NCBI RefSeq assembly: GCF_030717955.1
Contig: NZ_JAUZVY010000001.1
Span: forward strand, 434,001-498,000
Origin: Alkalimonas delamerensis
Lineage (GTDB): Bacteria > Pseudomonadota > Gammaproteobacteria > Enterobacterales > Alteromonadaceae
DNA length: 64,000 nt
Direction: 5' to 3'
A model generated the notes under the pieces. It ran no database searches. It was not told where the DNA came from and saw only the letters and a list, made by a program, of their open reading frames with translations. The position numbers and the translations under genes are program-made. The first letter of the stretch is position 1. Each line of letters starts with the position of its first letter. Below, piece by piece: positions 41,758 through 50,411 of this stretch.

Positions 41758-41815
41758 GAGGTCGGTGGTGCTTTGTCATCAGAAAACCCGTGACCTCAAC
41801 CGTCACGGGTTTTTT
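41739..41815 (+). promoter_or_regulatory. Threonine attenuator: pause, antiterminator and terminator arms
   Basis: The leader contains mutually exclusive pairings. CACCACC (41739-41745, in the Thr codons) can pair with GGTGGTG (41764-41770). GAGGTC (41758-41763) can pair with GACCTC (41792-41797), which overlaps the 5' arm of the terminator. Stalling in the leader peptide should therefore favour the antiterminator and allow read-through into thrABC. Confidence 0.85.
41783..41815 (+). terminator. Attenuator terminator of the thr operon
   Basis: Stem AAAACCCGTGAC / GTCACGGGTTTT around loop CTCAACC, then a T run. It stands between thrL and thrA. Confidence 0.93.
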
Positions 41816-41891
41816 GTTTAAGGGCACTAAGACCCGGCAAATGCAACCAGGACCAACACAATTTCGATGTTGAATGATTCAGGAGTAAAAC

Positions 41892-44351
41892 ATGCGCGTG
41901 CTTAAATTTGGCGGTTCGTCGCTGGCCTCGGTCACACGCTTTCAGGGGGTGGCCAGCATCGTCGCTGACCGTGCCCGGGAAGGGGAGCTTTGCCTGGTGT
42001 TGTCGGCCCCGCAAGGGGTGACCAATTTGTTGGTGGAGTTGACGGATTTGGCTTACATGGGAGCCGATTATCAGGAGGTACTGCTCAGCTTGCAGCAGCG
42101 CTACCAGCAGTTGCTGGATGAGGCAGCAAGTCATATTGGTGCAGAGGCTTTAAGCCCGGTTCGGACCCTGATGCAAGCCCAGCTGGAGCAACTAGCGCAG
42201 CGCTTGCAAGGGGTGCAGTTGCTCAGGCACTGCCCCGATCACATCAAGGCGCAGTTGCTTGGTCTTGGGGAGCAGTTCAGTGTCGGCCTGATGCAAGCCT
42301 TGCTGCAGGCCAAGGGCGTTCGGGTTCGGTTATTGCCGGCCGCACACTGTGTGCGCAGTGAAGGCGACTACCTGAACGCGACGGCCGATATACCCGCTTC
42401 CGAGCAAGCCTTGGCCAGTGCCATTGCGGAAGCCACGGCCGAGGTTTATCTGCTGGCAGGCTTTGTCTCCAGCAATGCGCAGGGCGAGCTTTGCTTGCTG
42501 GGCCGCAATGGTTCGGATTACTCGGCCGCCATAGTCGCTGCCAGCTTAAAAGCCTCTGCCTGTGAAATCTGGACCGATGTGGATGGTGTCTACAGTGCCG
42601 ATCCCCGTCAGGTCAAACAAACCCAATTGATTGAGCGGTTATCGTACGATGAAGCGATGGAGCTGTCGTACTTTGGCGCCAAAGTACTGCATCCTAAAAC
42701 CATCGGCCCGTTGGCACGCTTTAATATCCCTTGTTTTATTAAAAATACGCTGAATCCCAGCGCAGCCGGTACCTGCATTTCGACTCAGGGCGATGGTGAT
42801 TCGCTGGTCAAGGGCATCTCCAGTTTGCAGCATTTGGCATTAATTACCGTTTCCGGTCCTGGTCTGAAAGGGGTGGTTGGCATGGCGAGCCGGGTTTTTG
42901 CAACCATGGCTCGTGCCTCGATTTCAGTGAATCTGATCACTCAGTCGTCGTCTGAATTCAGCATCAGCTTCTGTGTCCCGCAGCTGCACCTGACGGCCGC
43001 CAAAAAAGCGCTGGAAACCGAGTTTGAACTGGAGCTGCAAAGCAAGCTGCTAAGGCCGCTTGATATCGCACCGGATATGGCCATTGTCAGTCTGGTCGGG
43101 GATGGCATGCGGCAGCACCGCGGTGTGGCTGCCAAGTTTTTTGCTTCCCTGGCTCAGGCTCGGGTGAATGTGGTGGCCATTGCGCAAGACAGCAGCGAGC
43201 GTTCCATTTCGGCCGTGGTGGCGCAGTCGGCCTGTCAGGATGCGGTCAAGGTGTGTCATGAAAACTTCTTTAGTCATATCCCCAGCATCGATGTTTTCCT
43301 GGTGGGCTGTGGTGTGGTTGGGGCGGAGCTGTTGGCACAAATTGAGCGACAGCAAGGCTTCTTGCAGCAGCGTCACGTGAAATTGAAAGTCTATGGCATC
43401 GCCAACAGCCGGCAACTGTTGCTGCAGCCGGAAGGGGTGGATTTAGCCGCCTGGCAGCCGCAACTGGCGCAAAGCAAACAGGCTTTTAGCCTCGATGCCC
43501 TGAACCAGTTTGTGCAGGAGCAGCATTTGATCAATCCGGTGTTGGTCGATTGCACCAGCTCGGAAAGCGTTGCTGCTCAGTACGCCGATTTCCTGGCCGC
43601 TGGCTTTCATGTGGTGACCCCAAATAAAAAAGCCAACACCGCCAGCATGGCGTATTACCGTGAGCTGCGGCAAAAGGCACAGCAGCATCGACGCCGTTTC
43701 TTGTATGAAACCACGGTAGGCGCAGGTTTGCCGGTGATTGATACTTTGCAGGGCCTGCTAAACGCGGGCGATGAGCTGCTGGCTTTTGAAGGCATTTTAT
43801 CCGGTTCCCTGTCCTACATTTTTGGCATGCTGGAGCAAGGGCTCAGCTTGTCAGAAGTCACCGCCAAAGCCAAAGCCATGGGCTTTACCGAGCCCGATCC
43901 CCGCGATGATTTGTCGGGGATGGATGTTGCGCGCAAGCTGCTGATCATGGCACGGGAGTCCGGTCTTGAGCTGGAGCTGGATCAGGTAGAGGTCGAGTCG
44001 GTGTTGCCGGCTGGCTTCGATGCCAGCGGCAGCATTGACGCCTTTATGGCGCGATTGCCTGAAGCCAATGCGGCTTTTGCCAAGCGGGCGGAGGCGGCCA
44101 AAGCAGAAGGCAAGGTGCTGCGCTACATCGGTGAGATTCGGGACGGGCGGTGCAAGGTCGCCATCAAGGCGTTGGAGCCGGATCATCCGCTGGCAAAAGT
44201 GAAAGACGGGGAAAATGCCCTGGCCATTCACAGCCGTTATTATCAGCCGATCCCTTTTGTGCTGCGTGGTTATGGTGCAGGCGCTGCGGTTACCTCCGCT
44301 GGGGTCTTCAGTGATATTCTGCGGACCTTGTCCTGGCAGCAGGAAGTCTAA
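41892..44351 (+). CDS. thrA: Aspartokinase I-homoserine dehydrogenase I
   Basis: An 819-residue bifunctional enzyme of threonine synthesis. The kinase domain starts RVLKFGGSSLASVTRFQ and has GRNGSDYSAAIVAA; two ACT regulatory domains (about 320-460) carry the threonine feedback expected of ThrA. The dehydrogenase domain begins VFLVGCGVVGAELL and has the EPDPRDDLSGMDVARK motif. AGGAG lies 8 bases before the ATG. It is the first structural gene after the attenuator and has a paralogue, metL, at 61447. Confidence 0.97.
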   Translation: MRVLKFGGSSLASVTRFQGVASIVADRAREGELCLVLSAPQGVTNLLVELTDLAYMGADYQEVLLSLQQRYQQLLDEAASHIGAEALSPVRTLMQAQLEQLAQRLQGVQLLRHCPDHIKAQLLGLGEQFSVGLMQALLQAKGVRVRLLPAAHCVRSEGDYLNATADIPASEQALASAIAEATAEVYLLAGFVSSNAQGELCLLGRNGSDYSAAIVAASLKASACEIWTDVDGVYSADPRQVKQTQLIERLSYDEAMELSYFGAKVLHPKTIGPLARFNIPCFIKNTLNPSAAGTCISTQGDGDSLVKGISSLQHLALITVSGPGLKGVVGMASRVFATMARASISVNLITQSSSEFSISFCVPQLHLTAAKKALETEFELELQSKLLRPLDIAPDMAIVSLVGDGMRQHRGVAAKFFASLAQARVNVVAIAQDSSERSISAVVAQSACQDAVKVCHENFFSHIPSIDVFLVGCGVVGAELLAQIERQQGFLQQRHVKLKVYGIANSRQLLLQPEGVDLAAWQPQLAQSKQAFSLDALNQFVQEQHLINPVLVDCTSSESVAAQYADFLAAGFHVVTPNKKANTASMAYYRELRQKAQQHRRRFLYETTVGAGLPVIDTLQGLLNAGDELLAFEGILSGSLSYIFGMLEQGLSLSEVTAKAKAMGFTEPDPRDDLSGMDVARKLLIMARESGLELELDQVEVESVLPAGFDASGSIDAFMARLPEANAAFAKRAEAAKAEGKVLRYIGEIRDGRCKVAIKALEPDHPLAKVKDGENALAIHSRYYQPIPFVLRGYGAGAAVTSAGVFSDILRTLSWQQEV

Positions 44352-44366
44352 GCGGAGCGCATAACA

Positions 44367-45323
44367 ATGACACAGTATTATTATGCGCCGGCTTCAACCG
44401 GCAATCTGAGCGTGGGCTTTGACCTCTTGGGTGCGGCTTTTGAACCCGTCGATGGGCAACTGCTCGGTGATGTGCTGGCCATTCATGGCGAGGCAGTTCA
44501 GAGTCGGCTTCGACTTAGCGGTCGTTACCAGCACCAGCTGCCGGCCGATACCGACGACAATCTGGTGCTTCGTTGTTACCGCTTATTCCAGCAGCGCTTG
44601 GGGAAGCCCTTGCCGGGGCTGGAGCTCGAGCTTATCAAAGCCTTGCCGGTTGGCAGCGGTCTGGGGTCCAGTGCCTGCTCCATTGTGGTGGCCTGCTACG
44701 CCTTTAACCATTATTTTGGCGAGCCACTGAGTCAGTCGGAGTTGTTGCAGCTGATGGCCGAAGCCGAAGGTGGCGTCAGCGGCTCCGTGCACTACGACAA
44801 TGTGGCACCCTCTTATCTGGGCGGGCTGCAATTGATGTTGCCAGGCAGCCGACAACTTTGCCGCGCCCTGCCTTGGTTTGACCACTGGCGGGTGGTATTG
44901 AGTTATCCTGGCACCACCTTGTCGACCAAGGCCGCGCGTGCCGCTATCCCGGCGCAGTTGCCGCTGGCAACCAGCATCGCTTTTGCTGCCGGTCTAAGCC
45001 GCTTTGTTTCAGCCCTGTACAGTCAGGATGAAGCCGATGCGATGGCGGCCTTGAACGATGTGGTCGCCGAGCCGGTGCGGCTTCATTTAATGCCTGAGCT
45101 GCCGCAGCTGCGAAGCGCACTGCAAGCCCTTGGTGCTGCCCATCTTGGCATTTCCGGGGCTGGCCCAACGGTGTTTGCACTTTGCCCAACCGACTGTGCT
45201 GCCCGTGATGTGGCCGCTTATCTGACGCAGCATTACCATAAGAATCAGGATGCGATGACGCATCTTTGTCGGCTGGCACCAAAGGGTGCCCGCCTTGTGA
45301 AGGATCCAAACTCATGCAATTAG
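44367..45323 (+). CDS. thrB: Homoserine kinase
   Basis: A 318-residue GHMP-family kinase that phosphorylates homoserine. The N-terminus YYAPASTGNLSVGFDLLGAA and the ATP loop LPVGSGLGSSACSIVV are diagnostic. It starts 15 bases after thrA and overlaps thrC by 10 bases. Control is through the upstream attenuator. Confidence 0.97.
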   Translation: MTQYYYAPASTGNLSVGFDLLGAAFEPVDGQLLGDVLAIHGEAVQSRLRLSGRYQHQLPADTDDNLVLRCYRLFQQRLGKPLPGLELELIKALPVGSGLGSSACSIVVACYAFNHYFGEPLSQSELLQLMAEAEGGVSGSVHYDNVAPSYLGGLQLMLPGSRQLCRALPWFDHWRVVLSYPGTTLSTKAARAAIPAQLPLATSIAFAAGLSRFVSALYSQDEADAMAALNDVVAEPVRLHLMPELPQLRSALQALGAAHLGISGAGPTVFALCPTDCAARDVAAYLTQHYHKNQDAMTHLCRLAPKGARLVKDPNSCN

Positions 45324-46600
45324 TCAATTTGAAAGTACCTGCCGAGCAGGTCAGTTTTTTACAGGCGGTCCGTACCGGCCTTGGCCAGCAACAAGGATTG
45401 TTTTTCCCGACCAAGTGGCCCCAGCTCGATTGCGATGCCTTGCTGCAATTGCCACTGCAAGCGCGCAGCACAGCCATTATGAAGGCCTTATTTGGCGATG
45501 AGCTGACCGAGCAGCAGATACAGCAGATGGTGGAGCAGGCGTTTACCTTTCCGGCGCCGTTGCAGCCGGTCAAAGATGAGCTCTATTGCCTTGAGCTTTT
45601 TCACGGGCCCACGCTGGCTTTTAAAGACTTTGGTGGCCGTTTTATGGCGCAGGCTCTTGGGCAGGCCAAGCAACAGGATAAAGTTACCATTGTCACCGCT
45701 ACATCGGGCGATACCGGAGCTGCGGTTGCGCAGGCATTTTACCGTCAACCCGGTGTGCAGGTGGTGATTTTGTATCCGAAAGGCAAGATCAGCAGTCTGC
45801 AGGAAAAATTGTTTTCCACCCTGGGTGAGAACATTACTACTCTGGCCATTGACGGGGACTTTGATCAGTGTCAGGCGCTGGTGAAACAGGTTTTCGATCA
45901 TCAGGCGCTGGTCAAGCGTCTGAATATCAACTCGGCCAACTCCATCAATATCAGTCGGCTATTGGCGCAGGTTTGCTACTATTTTGAAGCTTTGGCCCAG
46001 TTGCCTGCTGAGCGGCGGCAGGATGCGGTCTTTGCTGTACCCAGCGGCAACTTTGGCAATGTTACTGCCGGTTTAATTGCCAAGGCGATGGGGTTGCCAT
46101 TCAAGCGGATGGTGGCAGCCACCAACATCAACGATACGGTACCGCGTTATTGGCGTGATGGTCAGTGGCAACCTAAGGCCACGCAGGCCACTTTATCCAA
46201 TGCGATGGACATCAGTGCGCCAAACAACTGGCCGCGGGTGGAAGCACTGCTGCAGCAAGGTGTTATTCAGCGCGCTGATCTCGAAGCCGTGGCGGTGGAT
46301 GAAGACGATACCCAGTTGGGGATGCGTCAGCTGGCGGCAGATGGCTACATCAGTGAGCCGCATGCGGCGGTGGCCTACAAAGCACTCAAACGCTCCTTGC
46401 AGCCAGGGGAGATCGGCATCTTTCTTGGCACCGCACATCCGGCCAAGTTTAAAGAACAGGTCGAGAATATTCTTGGTTGCCCAATCGCCTTGCCACCGGT
46501 ACTGGCCAAGTGCCAGGCCGAGCCAAGCCTGAGCCGGGAACTGCCTGCTGATTTCGCAGCTTTGGAGCAACTCTTGCTGGAGCTGGAAGACCATGCCTGA
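45314..46600 (+). CDS. thrC: Threonine synthase
   Basis: A 428-residue PLP enzyme that converts phosphohomoserine to threonine. The PLP lysine lies in FKDFGGRFMAQAL, and TATSGDTGAAVAQAF is the phosphate-binding stretch. ATG 45314 begins MQLVNLKV, the proper N-terminus; an upstream in-frame start lies inside thrB. The gene overlaps ung by 8 bases. Confidence 0.97.
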   Translation: MQLVNLKVPAEQVSFLQAVRTGLGQQQGLFFPTKWPQLDCDALLQLPLQARSTAIMKALFGDELTEQQIQQMVEQAFTFPAPLQPVKDELYCLELFHGPTLAFKDFGGRFMAQALGQAKQQDKVTIVTATSGDTGAAVAQAFYRQPGVQVVILYPKGKISSLQEKLFSTLGENITTLAIDGDFDQCQALVKQVFDHQALVKRLNINSANSINISRLLAQVCYYFEALAQLPAERRQDAVFAVPSGNFGNVTAGLIAKAMGLPFKRMVAATNINDTVPRYWRDGQWQPKATQATLSNAMDISAPNNWPRVEALLQQGVIQRADLEAVAVDEDDTQLGMRQLAADGYISEPHAAVAYKALKRSLQPGEIGIFLGTAHPAKFKEQVENILGCPIALPPVLAKCQAEPSLSRELPADFAALEQLLLELEDHA

Positions 46601-47264
46601 GTGGCAGGATGTACTCGGGGCTGAAAAAAGTCAGCCCTATTTTCAGGAAATTATGCAGCAACTGCAGCAGGCCCGCGCCAGTGGCCAGGTGATTTACCCG
46701 CCGGAAAAAGAGGTGTTCAACGCCTTTAAGCTGACACCCTTTGCCAGTTTGAAGGTGGTGATTCTGGGGCAGGACCCTTACCATGGTCCGAACCAGGCGC
46801 ACGGATTGGCGTTTTCGGTCCGGCCTGGGGTGAGGATCCCACCGTCGCTTCGTAACATGTATAAGGAGTTGGCGCTGGAGTATCCCGATTACCGGATCCC
46901 CACTCATGGGTACCTGACGGCCTGGGCAGAGCAAGGGGTATTGCTGCTCAACACGGCTTTAACCGTGGTGGCCAACCAGGCAAACTCGCATCGGGATCTG
47001 GGCTGGGAACAATTTACCGATCGGGTAATTGCAGCCATCAGCGAGCAGGCTGAACATCTGGTATTTTTGTTGTGGGGCTCACATGCCGGTCGCAAAGCCA
47101 GATTGATTGACGGCAACAAGCATACCGTGCTGACAGCACCGCACCCATCGCCGTTATCGGCACACCGTGGTTTTTTTGGCTGCAACCACTTTCTGCAGGC
47201 CAATCAGGCATTGCAGGCGCATGGCCAAAGCCCGATCGATTGGCAATTGCCGCTGCTGCCTTGA
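46593..47264 (+). CDS. ung: Uracil-DNA glycosylase
   Basis: A 223-residue family 1 enzyme that removes uracil from DNA. The catalytic motif GQDPYHGPNQAHGLAF, the SLRNMYKEL segment, and the leucine-loop motif HPSPLSAHRGFFGC are all intact. ATG 46593 overlaps the thrC stop (ATGCCTGA), so ung appears translationally coupled to the thr operon and may share its attenuation. A strong terminator follows. Confidence 0.97.
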   Translation: MPEWQDVLGAEKSQPYFQEIMQQLQQARASGQVIYPPEKEVFNAFKLTPFASLKVVILGQDPYHGPNQAHGLAFSVRPGVRIPPSLRNMYKELALEYPDYRIPTHGYLTAWAEQGVLLLNTALTVVANQANSHRDLGWEQFTDRVIAAISEQAEHLVFLLWGSHAGRKARLIDGNKHTVLTAPHPSPLSAHRGFFGCNHFLQANQALQAHGQSPIDWQLPLLP

Positions 47265-47287
47265 GCCTTCTGAACCAGAGCACAAAT

Positions 47288-47320
47288 AAAAACGCCTGAA
47301 CGAAGTGTTCAGGCGTTTTT
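47288..47320. terminator. Bidirectional terminator after ung
   Basis: A 14-base stem AAAAACGCCTGAAC / GTTCAGGCGTTTTT with loop GAAGT. A and T runs on both sides allow it to end both the thr-ung transcript and the convergent small gene. Confidence 0.94.
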
Positions 47321-47321
47321 A

Positions 47322-47501
47322 TTAAAATAACTCAATGTCATCCAGTTCTGGTTCAATGGTCCAGTCCATGTCGGCCAGCTCACGCTTTAAGCGTTGCCGC
47401 TCTTTCATGGCTTCAATTTCCCGCCACTTGCGCTTCCCCGTACTGCGCGCTTTTTGCGCCGGACGTTCCAACATATTCAGTAAATCTTCGAAGCTTTCCA
47501 T
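47322..47501 (-). CDS. DUF3545-family small protein
   Basis: A 59-residue soluble, charged, helical protein. The start MESFEDLLNMLERP, then KRKWREIEAMKERQRLKREL and an acidic end (EPELDDIELF) fit my memory of the DUF3545 family found in Alteromonadales and Vibrio-like bacteria. The gene is convergent with ung, and it uses the shared terminator. Function of the family is unknown. Confidence 0.75.
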   Translation of the reverse strand: MESFEDLLNMLERPAQKARSTGKRKWREIEAMKERQRLKRELADMDWTIEPELDDIELF

Positions 47502-47595
47502 TGTTGTGCCTCTCTGATGTTGTTGTTATTTTCAACAAATAAGTACCACAGACCTCGTCAAAAATAAAGCACCAAAGTGACAGCGTGATGACATT

Positions 47596-49227
47596 TTAGG
47601 CATTTTCGCTACTGGTCAGATGTCTTTGCAGGCTGGCCAATAAGGCATTGGTGGAGCTATCAAATACCGACGACTTTCCGTTAAGTGCTTGATAAATAGG
47701 CCCTGATAGCTGCTTTCCTAACTCAACACCCCATTGATCAAAGGAGTTGAGTTGCCAGATAGCCCCCTGACAAAATACCTTGTGCTCGTACAGCGCAAGC
47801 AAGGCTCCAAGGTAATAGGGTGACAACTCGGGCAGCAGCAGAGTGTTGCTGGGCTTATTGCCTGGAGAGGCCTTGTGGGGTGCCAGAGCACTGGCTGCGG
47901 CTTCACTCATGCCTTGCGCCAGGCACTCGGCTTTGGCCTCTTCGACTGTCTTGCCTTGCATCAATGCCTGCGTTTGTGCAAAGCAGTGGGCGGCTAAGCG
48001 CAGCTGGTGGTCGTGCAATCCGTGCTGTGGTTTGGCGGCGAGAATAAAGTCTGCCGGGATTACCAGCTGGCTTTGGTGCAGCAACTGATGGTAAGCGTGC
48101 TGACCATTGGTGCCGGCATCGCCCCAGATCACCGGGGCGGTGGCACAGGGCAGGGGCTGGCCCTGATGATCCACCTGTTTGCCGTTGCTCTCCATATCCA
48201 GCTGTTGCACGTAGGATGGCAGCAGTCGCAAATAATGGTTGTATGGCAGCAGTGCCTGGCTTTGGCAGCCCATGCCATTGATGTACCAAACCCCCAGCAA
48301 GGCCAGAATGACTGGCATGTTGCTGGCCGCATCGGCCGACAGAAAATGCTGGTCCATCGCATAAGCACCGGCCAGAAACTGGTCAAACTGCTCGTTGCCC
48401 AATTGCAGTGCCAGTGGCAGGCCGATGGCCGACCAGATGGAGTAACGGCCGCCGACCCAGTCCCACATCGGCAGAATGTGCTCTGGCACGATGCCGAAGT
48501 CAGCCGCAGCCTGAATGTTGGAGCTGGTTGCCCAAAAGTGGCGGGCAATGGCCGCCTGATCGGCGCCTTGGTCCAAAAACCATTGCCGCAGGGTCAGGGC
48601 ATTTTGGCGGGTCTCTTCGGTACCAAAGGACTTGGAGGCTACCACCACCAAGGTGGTTTCCGGTTGCAAGGAGCGGCACAAGTCATGCACCACGGCACCA
48701 TCAATATTGCCGGCAAAGTGAATGCTGACCGGACTTTTATTAAAGGGGCTGAGCGCTTCACAGGCCATTTGCGGGCCCAATAAGGAGCCGCCGATGCCGA
48801 CCCAGATCAGATCGCGTATCGGTTGACCGCTGTAGCCAAGGTAACTTTGTTGATGCAGCTGATTGACCAGCGCTGTCATCTTTTGCCGGCACTGCCGGAT
48901 CTCCGAGACCACGCTGGCATCGTCCAATTGCTGCAAGGCTTGCTCTGGCAAGCGCAAGCGCATGTGGCCAACGGCACGCTGCTCGGTATGGTTGATGGCC
49001 TCGCCCTGCACCATACGCTGCCGCAAAGCGACGATATCGCTTTGCGCAGCCAGCTGCAGCAAACTTTGCCAGCGCTTCGCATCAATCAGATTTTTGGAGT
49101 AATCCAGCTCAATGCCACAGGCGTCAACACGGTAGCGGTTGGCACGCTCAGGATCGGCTGAAAATGCCTGCCGCAATGAAAATGGTTCTGCAGCTTGTTG
49201 CTGCAAGGCCTGCCAGAGGGCGCTCAT
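47596..49227 (-). CDS. pgi: Glucose-6-phosphate isomerase
   Basis: A 543-residue glycolytic isomerase converting glucose-6-phosphate to fructose-6-phosphate. Family motifs: VGIGGSLLGPQMACEAL, the SKSFGTEETRQNA sugar-phosphate loop, WDWVGGRYSIWSAIGLPLAL and the C-terminal FDQWGVELGKQL. It lies 21 bases downstream of talB on the same strand, forming a carbohydrate unit. Confidence 0.97.
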   Translation of the reverse strand: MSALWQALQQQAAEPFSLRQAFSADPERANRYRVDACGIELDYSKNLIDAKRWQSLLQLAAQSDIVALRQRMVQGEAINHTEQRAVGHMRLRLPEQALQQLDDASVVSEIRQCRQKMTALVNQLHQQSYLGYSGQPIRDLIWVGIGGSLLGPQMACEALSPFNKSPVSIHFAGNIDGAVVHDLCRSLQPETTLVVVASKSFGTEETRQNALTLRQWFLDQGADQAAIARHFWATSSNIQAAADFGIVPEHILPMWDWVGGRYSIWSAIGLPLALQLGNEQFDQFLAGAYAMDQHFLSADAASNMPVILALLGVWYINGMGCQSQALLPYNHYLRLLPSYVQQLDMESNGKQVDHQGQPLPCATAPVIWGDAGTNGQHAYHQLLHQSQLVIPADFILAAKPQHGLHDHQLRLAAHCFAQTQALMQGKTVEEAKAECLAQGMSEAAASALAPHKASPGNKPSNTLLLPELSPYYLGALLALYEHKVFCQGAIWQLNSFDQWGVELGKQLSGPIYQALNGKSSVFDSSTNALLASLQRHLTSSENA

Positions 49228-49248
49228 AGGTTCATCCTTTTGCTCAAG

Positions 49249-50205
49249 TCAGTTCGACAATTGATGTTGGATCAGGGCTTCCAGTTTGCACTGATCAACG
49301 GCGAATTTTCGGATCCCTTCGGCCAGTTTTTCGGTAGCCATGGCATCCTCATTCATGGCCCAGCGAAATGCCGCTTCGGACAGTGGCTTTGGCTTGGCTA
49401 AGCTGGCGCCTTCATCTTGCAACATGATGGCCAGTTTGCCTTGCTGCTGTTCCAGCTCTTGCAGCAGGGCCGGGCTGATGGTCAGTCGATCGCAGCCTGC
49501 CAGCGCCAGCACTTCACCGGTGTTGCGGAAACTGGCACCCATCACGATGGTGGCATAGCCGTGTTGCTTGTAATAACGGTAGATTTCACGTACCGACTGG
49601 ACGCCAGGATCGGTTTCAGCACTGTATTCCTGCCCGGTATTGGCTTTGTACCAGTCCAGAATCCGGCCGACGAAAGGGGAGATTAAAAAGACACCGGCTT
49701 CGGCGCAGGCGATGGCCTGTGCTTGGTGGAACAGCAGTGTCAGATTGCATTGGATGCCTTCTTGCTCCAGCACCCGGGCCGCCTGGATCCCCTCCCAGGT
49801 TGAGGCAATTTTGATCAGCACCCGCTCTGCGCCAACGCCATTCTCCTGATACAAGGCGATGAGCTGACGGGCTTTGTCGATGGTGGCTTGCTGGTCAAAA
49901 GACAAACGGGCGTCTACTTCGGTAGAGACCCGGCCTGGCACCAGGCGGCTGATGGCGGTGCCAATTTCGACAGCAAACTTATCACAAGCCAGTTGCAGCT
50001 GTGTTGTGGCATCGCTACTTTGAGCGCGGGCATACGCCACGGCCTGAGCCAACAAAGGCTGACTAAAGGCTTGTTGGCTGGCATTGAGCAACAAGGATGG
50101 ATTGGTGGTAGCATCCACCGGCTTAAATTCGGCAATGGAATCCAAATCACCGGTATCAGCAACCACTGTGGTTACGGCTCTAAGCTGTTCGAGTAATGTG
50201 CTCAT
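49249..50205 (-). CDS. tal: Transaldolase
   Basis: A 318-residue transaldolase of the pentose-phosphate pathway (TalA/TalB type). It shows VDATTNPSLLLNASQQ, EVDARLSFD, the Schiff-base lysine in RVLIKIASTWEGIQAA, and SPFVGRILDWYK. The length fits TalB (317). It is first in a unit with pgi, divergent from a REC-TPR gene. Confidence 0.97.
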   Translation of the reverse strand: MSTLLEQLRAVTTVVADTGDLDSIAEFKPVDATTNPSLLLNASQQAFSQPLLAQAVAYARAQSSDATTQLQLACDKFAVEIGTAISRLVPGRVSTEVDARLSFDQQATIDKARQLIALYQENGVGAERVLIKIASTWEGIQAARVLEQEGIQCNLTLLFHQAQAIACAEAGVFLISPFVGRILDWYKANTGQEYSAETDPGVQSVREIYRYYKQHGYATIVMGASFRNTGEVLALAGCDRLTISPALLQELEQQQGKLAIMLQDEGASLAKPKPLSEAAFRWAMNEDAMATEKLAEGIRKFAVDQCKLEALIQHQLSN

Positions 50206-50334
50206 ATTGTTTTATTACCATCATTCTGGCTGAAAAATAGCTTTTACAGCCGCAATCATAAATTAATGTAGGAAAATTACAACATGAAGGTTGCTTTCCC
50301 TGCGATCAGTGTGGTCCGAAGCGGGCAAAATCCG

Positions 50335-50363
50335 TTGCGCAGACCAGCTGATATTACTATAGT
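50335..50363 (+). promoter_or_regulatory. Possible promoter of the REC-TPR gene
   Basis: TATAGT at 50358-50363 is a good -10 box; TTGCGC at 50335-50340 is a weak -35 at 17-base spacing. Confidence 0.45.
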
Positions 50364-50411
50364 GCCATAATTAGCAAACTGCGCGAGCCCGTGCTGGAAA
50401 CTTATCACAGG

